From positions 1 to 7,534 of the forward strand of contig PFAV01000014.1 of NCBI GenBank assembly GCA_002773545.1: a stretch of DNA of 7,534 nucleotides, read 5' to 3'. Below are positions 1 through 6,132 of this stretch, in pieces. The translations under genes were made by a program, and so were the position numbers. Each line of letters begins with the position of its first letter. Position 1 is the stretch's first letter. This DNA is from a bacterium (Candidatus Gribaldobacteria) CG10_big_fil_rev_8_21_14_0_10_41_12. GTDB taxonomy: Bacteria > Patescibacteriota > Minisyncoccia > Minisyncoccales > CG1-02-41-26. The notes beneath the pieces are model-generated. The model saw only the letters and a program-made list of their open reading frames with translations, had not been told where the DNA came from and ran no database searches.

Positions 1-1994
1 TAGAAAAGTTAAGGCAGGTGATTAACCATCACCGCTATTTGTATCATGTTTTAGACAAGCAGGAAATTTCCGAGAGCGCTTTGGATTCTTTGAAAAAAGA
101 GCTTTTTGACTTGGAACAGCTCTACCCGGACTTAATAACGTCGAATTCGCCTACCCAAAGGGTGGCTGGCAAGCCCTTGGCTAAATTCAAGAAAGTTAGC
201 CGCCAAAAGCCAATGCTTTCTTTGCAAGACGGCTTTTCCAATGAGGATATTATTGCTTGGGAAGAGCGGCTCAAACGGCTTTTAACTGAAAAAGAAGCAA
301 GAAAACTGGACTATTTTTGCGAATTAAAATTTGACGGCTTGGCGGTTGAGCTTTTGTATCAAAAGGGTGTTTTTGTTTTAGGCGCCACCCGGGGCAATGG
401 CCTTATTGGCGAAGATATCACCCAAAACCTAAAAACCATTGAGGCCATTCCCTTAGAGTTAAATTTTTTAGGAAGGAGCGAAGCTCCTTCCTCTGATATG
501 GTGGTGCGGGGGGAGGTTTTAATTTCTAAAGAGCGTTTTGCCAAGATCAATAAACAACAAACCAGGGCTGGTTTGCCGCCTTACGCTAACCCCAGAAATA
601 TTGCCGCTGGCAGTGTACGGCAGTTAGACCCGAAAATAACCAGCCAGCGCCAGCTGGATTTTTACGCTTGGGATTTATTGGCTGATTTTGGCCAAACAAC
701 TCACAGCCAAAAACATCAAATTTTGCAAAAACTGGGCTTCAAAACACACTCGGGCGATTTTGCCAAACATTGCTTGTCTTTGGAGGAAGTTTTTAAGTTT
801 AGAGAACACTGGCTGGCTCATAGAGAAAAACTGCCTTTTGAGATAGACGGCTTGGTGGCGCAAGTTAATAGCGTAGAGCTTTTTGAAAAATTAGGCGTGG
901 CGGGCAAGTCGCCCCGAGCCGCTATTGCTTTTAAGTTTCCGCTAAAAGAAGCGCAAACAATTGTTGAAGATATTATTACGCAAGTTGGCCGAACCGGCGC
1001 CATTACTCCTTTGGCTTTATTAAAGCCAGTAGCCATCGGGGGCACCATGGTTTCCCGGGCCACCCTGCACAATGAAGATGAAATAAAACGGCTGGGCATT
1101 AAAATTAACGACACCGTGATTGTTGGTCGGGCGGGCGATGTTATTCCCGACATTATTAAAGTTTTGCCTGAAATGAGGACTGGCCAAGAAAGGGTTTTTC
1201 ACCTGCCCAAAGAATGCCCGGTTTGCGGCGTGAAATTGATAAAAAATGCCGAAGATGTTATTTGGCGTTGCCCCAATACCAAGTGTAAGGCGCGCCAACG
1301 CCGCTATTTTTATTATTTTGTCAGCCGACCAGCTTTCAACATTGAGGGCTTGGGCCCGCAGATTATTAACCAACTATCAGACAGCGGTTTAATCTCCGAC
1401 CCGGCTGATTTATTTTCTTTAACTGAAACCGACTTGCTTAATTTAGAAAGGTTTGCCGAAAAATCAGCCAACAATTTGGTTTCGGCCATTCAAAATAAGA
1501 AACAGATTTCTTTGCCTCGTTTTATTTACGCTTTAGGAATTAGTAGTGTAGGCGAAAAAACCGCGCAGGACTTGGCCAGTCGTTTTTTGTCTTTGGAAAA
1601 TTTAGAAAAAGCCAGTTTGGAAGATTTAATTAATGTTGAAAACATCGGACTAAAAACCGGCCAAGCTATTTATTCTTTTTTTCGCCAGAAAGAAAATACA
1701 ATATTTTTACTTAAGCTTTTTAAGAATGGCGTGAAGGTGGAAAAACTTAGTCAGGCCAAGGGTCAGGCAGGTAAATTGTTTGGCAAGACCTTTGTTTTAA
1801 CCGGAGTTTTAGAAACAATGGCGCGAGAAATTGCCAAAGAAAAAATCCGCCAGCAGGGCGGCGATGTTTCCGAATCAGTTTCCCAGCAAACCGACTATTT
1901 GGTGGTCGGCGGCAACCCGGGCTCTAAATATAACAAAGCCAAAACCCTCGGCGTTAAAATATTAACCGAGCAAGAATTCTTAGCCATGATTTAG
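1..1994 (+). CDS. ligA: NAD-dependent DNA ligase LigA (5' partial)
   Basis: Seals single-strand nicks in duplex DNA using NAD+, in replication and repair in the cytoplasm. The frame is open to the window edge (first full codon at 3, reading EKLRQ), so the GTG at 18 is probably an internal valine and the true start lies a few codons upstream. Counting from that GTG: the Ia NAD-binding region with RYLYHVLD is at 6-13; adenylation motif KFDG is at 104-107, with K104 as the nucleotidyl lysine; EIDGLV is at 275-280 and AFKFP at 304-308; the OB fold starts near TQVGRTG (321-327); four zinc-binding cysteines are C400, C403, C418 and C423; helix-hairpin-helix repeats span about 500-560; the BRCT domain runs from about 587 to the end. 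The protein is essentially full length for the family. A palindrome adds about nine codons (GRSEAPSSD, 152-160) in the variable stretch before VRGEV. It ends with TAG and is followed by a hairpin. Confidence 0.96.
   Translation, partial: EKLRQVINHHRYLYHVLDKQEISESALDSLKKELFDLEQLYPDLITSNSPTQRVAGKPLAKFKKVSRQKPMLSLQDGFSNEDIIAWEERLKRLLTEKEARKLDYFCELKFDGLAVELLYQKGVFVLGATRGNGLIGEDITQNLKTIEAIPLELNFLGRSEAPSSDMVVRGEVLISKERFAKINKQQTRAGLPPYANPRNIAAGSVRQLDPKITSQRQLDFYAWDLLADFGQTTHSQKHQILQKLGFKTHSGDFAKHCLSLEEVFKFREHWLAHREKLPFEIDGLVAQVNSVELFEKLGVAGKSPRAAIAFKFPLKEAQTIVEDIITQVGRTGAITPLALLKPVAIGGTMVSRATLHNEDEIKRLGIKINDTVIVGRAGDVIPDIIKVLPEMRTGQERVFHLPKECPVCGVKLIKNAEDVIWRCPNTKCKARQRRYFYYFVSRPAFNIEGLGPQIINQLSDSGLISDPADLFSLTETDLLNLERFAEKSANNLVSAIQNKKQISLPRFIYALGISSVGEKTAQDLASRFLSLENLEKASLEDLINVENIGLKTGQAIYSFFRQKENTIFLLKLFKNGVKVEKLSQAKGQAGKLFGKTFVLTGVLETMAREIAKEKIRQQGGDVSESVSQQTDYLVVGGNPGSKYNKAKTLGVKILTEQEFLAMI
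471..491. repeat. Perfect palindromic element inside ligA
   Basis: Two 9-bp arms, GGAAGGAGC (471-479) and GCTCCTTCC (483-491), are perfect inverted copies around a GAA loop. They are more GC-rich than the flanking bases. The element is read in frame and encodes part of GRSEAPSSD, in a loop of the adenylation domain where LigA proteins vary in length. This looks like a short palindromic insertion tolerated by the reading frame. Chance, or a local RNA hairpin, cannot be excluded from one copy. Confidence 0.6.
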
Positions 1995-2012
1995 TTCAGT
2001 ATTATGAAAAAC

Positions 2013-2062
2013 ACAAAAAACTACAATTTCTGTCCTATAGTTCAAAAAGTGTAGTTTTTTGT
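2013..2062 (+). terminator. Terminator-like hairpin after ligA
   Basis: A 13-bp perfect stem is formed by 2013-2025 (ACAAAAAACTACA) and 2050-2062 (TGTAGTTTTTTGT). A one-base mismatch and three more A-T pairs (2027-2029 with 2046-2048) extend it inward, leaving a loop of about 16 nt. The descending arm has six T's, as in A/T-type bidirectional terminators. It lies 18 bp after the ligA stop and before the alaS promoter. The stem is weak in GC, so termination strength is uncertain. Confidence 0.6.
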
Positions 2063-2077
2063 TTATGGTAGTTACAG

Positions 2078-2107
2078 TTGCCAAGTCAAGCGATTTTTTG
2101 CTAAAAT
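2078..2107 (+). promoter_or_regulatory. Probable alaS sigma70-type promoter
   Basis: TTGCCA (2078-2083) is 5/6 to the -35 consensus and TAAAAT (2102-2107) is 5/6 to the -10 consensus, with an 18-bp spacer. Transcription would begin near 2114, leaving a leader of about 26 nt. The leader is too short for a T-box riboswitch and has no SD before the ATG at 2140. The position just after the ligA hairpin supports a separate alaS transcript. Confidence 0.55.
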
Positions 2108-2139
2108 GCCAACAACGCTAATTTAAGCTATTTTAATTT

Positions 2140-3960
2140 ATGCAAGCTAAACAAATACGAGAAAAATATTTGCAGTTTTTTGCCAACCAGGGGCATAAGG
2201 TTTTGCCCTCCGCCCCCCTGATGCCAGAAAATGACCCGACCGTGCTTTTCACTACGGCTGGCATGCATCCATTGGTGCCTTATCTTTTGGGTGAAAAACA
2301 TCCTATGGGCAGGCGAATTTGCAATAGCCAAAAATGTATCAGAACTAGCGACATTGATGAGGTGGGCGATGCCACCCACCTGACATTTTTTGAAATGTTA
2401 GGCAACTGGTCGCTGGGAGATTATTTTAAGAAAGAGGCGATTGAATGGAGCTACGAGTTTTTAACTAAGGACTTAAATATCCCGCTGGAAAAACTGGCTT
2501 TTACGGTTTTTGAGGGGGAAGAGGGGATACCAAAAGAAGTTGAGTCATTTGAAATTTGGCAGGGGCTGGGCGTACCCAAAACTCGTATTGCTTATTTAGG
2601 TCGAGAAGACAACTGGTGGGGGCCGGCTGGCCAGACCGGGCCGTGCGGCCCGGACACGGAAATGTTTTATTGGACAGGGACAGACCCGGCTCCAGCAATT
2701 TTTGACCCAAGTGATAAAAAACTTGCCCTCAATGCTCCGCATAGCGATGCAGGCGGGTGGGTAGAGATTTGGAATGATGTTTTTATGCAATATAACAAAA
2801 CAGCCCAAGGCAATTTTGTTGAGCTGGCGCAGAAAAATGTTGATACTGGTCTGGGCTTGGAAAGGGTAACAGCGATATTACAGGGGAAGAACAATGTTTA
2901 CGACACAGAGCTTTTTCAGCCGATTATTGAGAATGTCAAAATCCTAATGACTAATGCCAAATCAAATCCAAATGACAAAATGTCAAATGAGGAGAGAATA
3001 AGGGCGGAAAGGATTATCGCTGACCATATCAAAGCGGCTGTGTTTATTTTGGCTGAGGGCTTGGCGCCCTCTAACATCGGCCGGGGTTATATTTTACGCC
3101 GTTTAATTCGCCGAACCGTGCGATATGGCAAATTACTGGGCATTGAAAAAAATTTTACGCCAGAAGTCGCTAAAATAGTTGTTGAAATGTATGCGGATGT
3201 TTATCCGGAATTAAAACAAAATCAAGATTTTATTTTTAGCGAGCTTAGTAAAGAAGAAGAGAGATTTTTAGATTGTTTAGAGAAGGGCATCAAATTTTTT
3301 GAAAAATTGCCTTCAGGCCAAATTTCTGGCAAAGCGGCTTTTGATTTATATCAAAACTATGGTTTTCCATTGGAAATGATTCAAGAGTTGGTTAAGGAAC
3401 AAAACAGAAGCGTAGATGAAGGCGAATTTCAGAAAGAAATGATCAGGCATCAAGAGCTTTCTCGTACCGCCAGCGCCGGGCAGTTTAAGTCCGGGTTGGC
3501 TGATAATTCCGAACAAACCACTAAATATCATACCGCCACTCATTTAATGTTAGCGGCTTTGCGAGAAGTATTGGGAGATAGTGTTCAGCAAAAAGGCAGT
3601 AATATTACCGCCGAAAGAATTAGGTTTGATTTTAATCTTGACAGAAAAATGACAGCTGAAGAAATTAAAAAAGTGGAGGACTTGGTTAATGAAAAAATTC
3701 AGGCTAACTTGCCAGTAGTTTGCCAAGAAATGGAGGTGGCTCAAGCCAAAGAGCAGGGGGCAGTGGGTGTTTTCGGCCATAAGTATGCTGACCGGGTAAG
3801 GGTCTACACCGTAGGTAGCCAAGAAAATGTCTGCTCTAAAGAAATTTGCGCTGGGCCGCATGTAGGGCGCACTGGCTTGCTGGGCGTTTTCAAAATCACT
3901 AAAGAAGAGGCCTCCTCGGCCGGCGTGCGGCGTGTTAAAGCTATTTTAGAAAAGGAGTGA
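2140..3960 (+). CDS. alaS: Alanyl-tRNA synthetase, minimal form without C-Ala
   Basis: Charges tRNA-Ala with alanine in an ATP-dependent class II reaction and hydrolyses mischarged Ser- or Gly-tRNA-Ala. Visible parts: the catalytic core with SQKCIRTSDIDEVGD (63-77) and LTFFEMLGNW (81-90), motif 3 region GLGLERV (237-243), the tRNA-recognition helical region with GRGYILRRLIRR (314-325), and the editing domain with its metal ligands, HTATH (H464, H468) and CAGPH (C570, H574). The protein ends right after GVRRVKAI at 606 residues. Common bacterial AlaRS runs to about 870, so the coiled-coil linker and C-Ala domain are absent; short AlaRS of this kind is known from reduced genomes. Residues about 268-286 (MTNAKSNPNDKMSNEER) are a repeat-like insert between motif 3 and IRAERIIADHI. 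ATG 2140 fits the family N-terminus; no SD is present. It converges on mfd. Confidence 0.96.
   Translation: MQAKQIREKYLQFFANQGHKVLPSAPLMPENDPTVLFTTAGMHPLVPYLLGEKHPMGRRICNSQKCIRTSDIDEVGDATHLTFFEMLGNWSLGDYFKKEAIEWSYEFLTKDLNIPLEKLAFTVFEGEEGIPKEVESFEIWQGLGVPKTRIAYLGREDNWWGPAGQTGPCGPDTEMFYWTGTDPAPAIFDPSDKKLALNAPHSDAGGWVEIWNDVFMQYNKTAQGNFVELAQKNVDTGLGLERVTAILQGKNNVYDTELFQPIIENVKILMTNAKSNPNDKMSNEERIRAERIIADHIKAAVFILAEGLAPSNIGRGYILRRLIRRTVRYGKLLGIEKNFTPEVAKIVVEMYADVYPELKQNQDFIFSELSKEEERFLDCLEKGIKFFEKLPSGQISGKAAFDLYQNYGFPLEMIQELVKEQNRSVDEGEFQKEMIRHQELSRTASAGQFKSGLADNSEQTTKYHTATHLMLAALREVLGDSVQQKGSNITAERIRFDFNLDRKMTAEEIKKVEDLVNEKIQANLPVVCQEMEVAQAKEQGAVGVFGHKYADRVRVYTVGSQENVCSKEICAGPHVGRTGLLGVFKITKEEASSAGVRRVKAILEKE
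2962..2984 (+). repeat. 23-bp intragenic repeat, copy in alaS
   Basis: The 23 bases starting TCAAATCC match 20 of 23 in the mfd coding strand (complement of 5430-5452). Both copies are read in the same frame and give SNPND followed by K-M-S here and E-I-S in Mfd. The two enzymes are unrelated and the element falls where each family usually has a short surface loop. Flanking bases 2940-2961 and 2985-2991 carry similar AATGNC/CAAATGA words, so the true insert may be longer, about 2945-2992. Confidence 0.65.
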
Positions 3961-3989
3961 ACCGAGGTCAGACCTATGTTCACTCCTTT
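3951..3989. terminator. Bidirectional hairpin shared by alaS and mfd
   Basis: A 12-bp perfect stem (3951-3962 AAAGGAGTGAAC with 3978-3989 GTTCACTCCTTT) continues, after a 2x2 internal loop, into AGGT/ACCT (3965-3968, 3972-3975) closed by a CAG loop. The alaS stop codon (3958-3960) lies in one arm and the mfd stop codon (3980-3982) in the other, so both genes end in the same AAGGAGTGA word. On the + strand it is followed by AATTTTT and on the - strand by CTTTTC. This fits a two-way terminator between convergent genes. Confidence 0.75.
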
Positions 3990-5977
3990 AATTTTTCCAC
4001 GGCTTCGGAAAGCATTTGGCAGTATAAATTTAGGCCAATGCGGTTGACACTGCCAGCTTGCTCTTTGCCTAAAATATTGCCCGCTCCCCTTATTTCCAAA
4101 TCGGCCATAGCTACCCTATAACCGCTGCCTAATTCCTCGGCTTGTTGGAGGGCTTGTAGCCGTTTTTTAGCTAAGCCCTTGAGACCGCGCTTGGGATATA
4201 AAAAATAAGCAAATGATTGTTCTGATGAGCGGCCAACCCGGCCTCGCAATTGATAGGCCTGGGATAGGCCCAATCTAGTGGCGTCGTCCACGATAAAAGT
4301 GTTGGCATTGGCAATATCTAAACCATTCTCAATAATAGTGGTGGAAAGTAAAAGGTTTGTTTTGCCTTTTTGAAAATCGTCCATGATGCTGATAATTTCT
4401 TGGTCAGGTAGTTTGGCGTGCAAAATCGCGATCTGGGCTTTGGTTTTCAGGTCAACGAGATATTGCTTAACAGTCCCGATGTTTTCCACTCGGTTGTGCA
4501 AGAAATAAATCTGGCCGCCCCGCGATAGTTCTTGTTCAATGGCTTTTTGCGCGGTTTCTTTTTTGAAAGGCGCCACAATTGTTTTGATGGCTTTGCGGCC
4601 AGCCGGCGGGGTTTGAATAAAGCTGATTTCTTTCAGCGATGACAAGGCCATATACAAAGTGCGGGGGATGGGCGTGGCTGAAAGATATAAAACATCTAAG
4701 GCCGGGTGGCTTTGGCGCAATTTTTCTTTTTGCTTAACGCCGAATTTTTGCTCGTCATCAATAATTAAAAGCCCCAAATTTTTGAACTGCAAATTTTTAG
4801 CCAAAAGACAATGCGTGCCAATCACAATGTCAATCTCACCGGCTTTTAAGCCAGCTATTATCTTTCGTTGTTGGCTGGCTGGTTGCAATCTAGACAATAA
4901 GGCAATGTTGAGCGGCAGGTTTTTAAGGCGATTTTTAAAAGTGATGAAATGCTGGGAGGCCAAAATGGCGGTGGGGCAAATCAAAGCCGCTTGGCGGTTA
5001 TTTTCAGCCACCTTAACTGCCGCTCTTAAAGCGATTTCTGTTTTGCCAAAGCCCACATCTCCGCAAACCACCCTATCCATGGGGGCTGGCTTGGCCAAGT
5101 CAGCGGCGATTTCTCCGAGAACTTGTTTTTGATCAATGGTTAGCTCATACGGGAAATTTTCTTCCAGAGTTTGTGTAAATTCGTCTCTGGGGTAAGTTGG
5201 CCGCTGGCTGGCAGCTTTTTCAGCAAACATAGCCAAAAGCTCCCGGGCTAATTTTTCGGCTTTTTCTTTAATTTTTCGTTTGGTTTTTTGCCACAAAACC
5301 CCGCCCAATCTTGATAATTTTGGTTCGCTAAAACCAATATAGCGCGACAGCTTTCTTTCCAAGCCCACTGGCACATAAAGTTTGTCGTCTTGCGCATATT
5401 CTAAGACATAATATTGTTTTTCTTGTTTGGAAATTTCGTCATTGGGATTTGATTGAAAATTGAAAATTGAAAATTGAAAATTCCCAATTCCCCGGAATTG
5501 GGCTATGCCATGGTCTAAATGCACTAAATAGTCGCCGGGTTTTAGATTTTTGATATCGCTGAAGGTTTTTTGCGATTTTAGTTTTTTATGAAGCAATTTT
5601 TTAGCGATTTCTTCGTTGGCCACTCGTAGGGGCAGTTGTTCAATTTTTTCCAAAAAATTGCCCAAAAAATCCAAGCGAAATGCGGCGGGCGAGTTGATAG
5701 GAAAAATGTCAATCACTCCGCCGATTTGCGAAAATTCGCCCGGCTCGCTTGTCTTAAAAACTTTTTCATAGCCCAGCTCGTCAATCTTTCTTAACACTTC
5801 AGATAGAGAAACTTTTTGGTTTTGTTCTAAAAACAAAGTGTTGTTTTGCCAAAACCCTTGCGTTTTAATGGAGCGGGCAATTTGAAGGGAATTTTCAATA
5901 AACCAAACAAACTCCTTTTCCAAAAAGTAGGGGATAATAGCCACCATCAAAACACTGTTTGTTGATATTTTCTCCAT
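3980..5977 (-). CDS. mfd: Transcription-repair coupling factor Mfd, shortened
   Basis: An ATP-driven dsDNA translocase of the type that binds stalled RNA polymerase and pushes it off damaged DNA. Order seen: a remnant of the UvrB-like D1b (EPGEF 78-82, GGVIDIFP 86-93); the RNA polymerase-interacting domain from about 144 to 215 (PGDYLVHLDHGIAQF, then YYVLEY and DKLYVPV); RecG/Mfd motor with Walker A GDVGFGKTE (306-314), motif III SATPIPRT (433-440), TTIIENGLDIA (546-556) and motif VI QLRGRVGRS (576-584); and the TRG hairpin around IRGAGNILGKEQAG (629-642). It stops at 665, whereas full Mfd is about 1,150 residues: D1a, D2 (UvrA-binding), D3 and D7 are absent. Walker B reads DDEQ (407-410) where the family has DEEQ or DEEH. 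Residues 167-188 are a repeat-derived insert in the polymerase-binding domain. The ATG at 5977 is the only sensible start: a stop lies in frame at 6002-6004 and a consensus promoter lies just upstream. No SD. Confidence 0.92.
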   Translation of the reverse strand: MEKISTNSVLMVAIIPYFLEKEFVWFIENSLQIARSIKTQGFWQNNTLFLEQNQKVSLSEVLRKIDELGYEKVFKTSEPGEFSQIGGVIDIFPINSPAAFRLDFLGNFLEKIEQLPLRVANEEIAKKLLHKKLKSQKTFSDIKNLKPGDYLVHLDHGIAQFRGIGNFQFSIFNFQSNPNDEISKQEKQYYVLEYAQDDKLYVPVGLERKLSRYIGFSEPKLSRLGGVLWQKTKRKIKEKAEKLARELLAMFAEKAASQRPTYPRDEFTQTLEENFPYELTIDQKQVLGEIAADLAKPAPMDRVVCGDVGFGKTEIALRAAVKVAENNRQAALICPTAILASQHFITFKNRLKNLPLNIALLSRLQPASQQRKIIAGLKAGEIDIVIGTHCLLAKNLQFKNLGLLIIDDEQKFGVKQKEKLRQSHPALDVLYLSATPIPRTLYMALSSLKEISFIQTPPAGRKAIKTIVAPFKKETAQKAIEQELSRGGQIYFLHNRVENIGTVKQYLVDLKTKAQIAILHAKLPDQEIISIMDDFQKGKTNLLLSTTIIENGLDIANANTFIVDDATRLGLSQAYQLRGRVGRSSEQSFAYFLYPKRGLKGLAKKRLQALQQAEELGSGYRVAMADLEIRGAGNILGKEQAGSVNRIGLNLYCQMLSEAVEKLKE
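5430..5452 (-). repeat. 23-bp intragenic repeat, copy in mfd
   Basis: On the coding strand this reads TCAAATCCCAATGACGAAAT plus three more bases and matches the alaS copy at 20 of 23 positions. It encodes SNPNDEIS (176-183) inside the RNA polymerase-interacting domain. Orientation and frame relative to the gene are the same as in alaS. It directly abuts a 7-bp tandem array, so array plus repeat may be one composite insert. Confidence 0.65.
5452..5479. repeat. Four tandem 7-bp units (ATTGAAA) within mfd
   Basis: Four perfect ATTGAAA units on the + strand (TTTCAAT on the coding strand) followed by a partial ATT. They encode part of FSIFNFQ. Because the unit is 7 bp, gain or loss of a single unit would shift the mfd reading frame; only steps of three units keep it. 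Next to it, 5483-5491 and 5494-5502 form a perfect 9-bp inverted repeat (CCCAATTCC/GGAATTGGG), though those codons belong to the conserved AQFRGIGN region. Confidence 0.85.
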
Positions 5978-5982
5978 TAGAT

Positions 5983-6012
5983 TTATTTCAATTTTTTGTG
6001 TTCAATCTTCAT
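5983..6012 (-). other. Possible 9-codon leader ORF before mfd
   Basis: ATG at 6012 opens MKIEHKKLK and stops with TAA at 5985-5983, five bases before the mfd ATG. The ATG would sit within a few bases of the predicted transcription start, so it would be read leaderless if used. There is no SD. It may be chance in an AT-rich leader. Confidence 0.2.
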
Positions 6013-6021
6013 ACTGATTTT

Positions 6022-6050
6022 ATATTATTGGAAGTGTTGTTTTTTGTCAA
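6022..6050 (-). promoter_or_regulatory. Perfect-consensus sigma70-type promoter of mfd
   Basis: On the minus strand TTGACA (6050-6045) and TATAAT (6027-6022) match the consensus exactly, with the ideal 17-bp spacer (6044-6028). Start of transcription is expected near 6015, giving a leader of about 38 nt to the mfd ATG at 5977. It supports the short Mfd start. Its -35 box lies 13 bp from the palindrome at 6064-6087 that overlaps the divergent promoter. Confidence 0.85.
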
Positions 6051-6061
6051 AATAAGCATCT

Positions 6062-6096
6062 CTTAATTCTTGCGATCGCACAAATTATGAGATAGA
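6062..6096. repeat. 35-bp palindromic repeat, copy 1 (candidate operator)
   Basis: Matches 6713-6747 at 32 of 35 positions; the two copies bracket the PaaX/Cas2-like gene. The central 24 bp (6064-6087) is a dyad around GCGATCGC with 10 of 12 base pairs; outer arms TAATT/AATTA are perfect. The copy contains the -35 and most of the -10 of the regulator's promoter. A regulator gene with a dyad over its own promoter is the usual arrangement for autorepression, but binding is inferred. Confidence 0.7.
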
Positions 6097-6098
6097 AT
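6070..6098 (+). promoter_or_regulatory. Probable promoter of the PaaX/Cas2-like gene
   Basis: TTGCGA (6070-6075), a 17-bp spacer and TAGAAT (6093-6098). The -10 hexamer lies in a doubled 8-bp word, TAGAATAA at 6093-6100 and 6101-6108, so a second -10-like box follows 8 bp later. The predicted leader is about 28 nt and shows no good SD. The -35 box sits inside the palindromic repeat. Confidence 0.55.
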
Positions 6099-6132
6099 AA
6101 TAGAATAATAAAGAAGAAATAAATTAAAATTT

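Noticed and set aside
18..20. GTG as the start of ligA
   Set aside because: The frame is open to the window edge, and residues encoded at 3-17 (EKLRQ) continue the usual helix before INHHRYLYHV, so the gene starts outside the window.
818..1373. Overlapping 111- and 117-codon minus-strand ORFs within ligA
   Set aside because: They lie opposite well-conserved ligase domains and look like shadows of the real codons.
2004..2054. A 16-codon ORF (MKNTKNYNFCPIVQKV) between ligA and alaS
   Set aside because: It is entirely made of the terminator-like hairpin and its loop, has no SD, and is most simply explained by the hairpin sequence.
4659..5132. A 157-codon ORF on the + strand within mfd
   Set aside because: It is antisense to the conserved motor motifs of Mfd and its product has no sensible composition or start signal; it is a shadow frame.
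3980..5977. RecG helicase as an alternative to Mfd
   Set aside because: The motor and TRG are shared with RecG, but the N-terminal PGDYLVHLDHGIAQF to DKLYVPV polymerase-interacting domain and the GGVIDIFP remnant are specific to Mfd.
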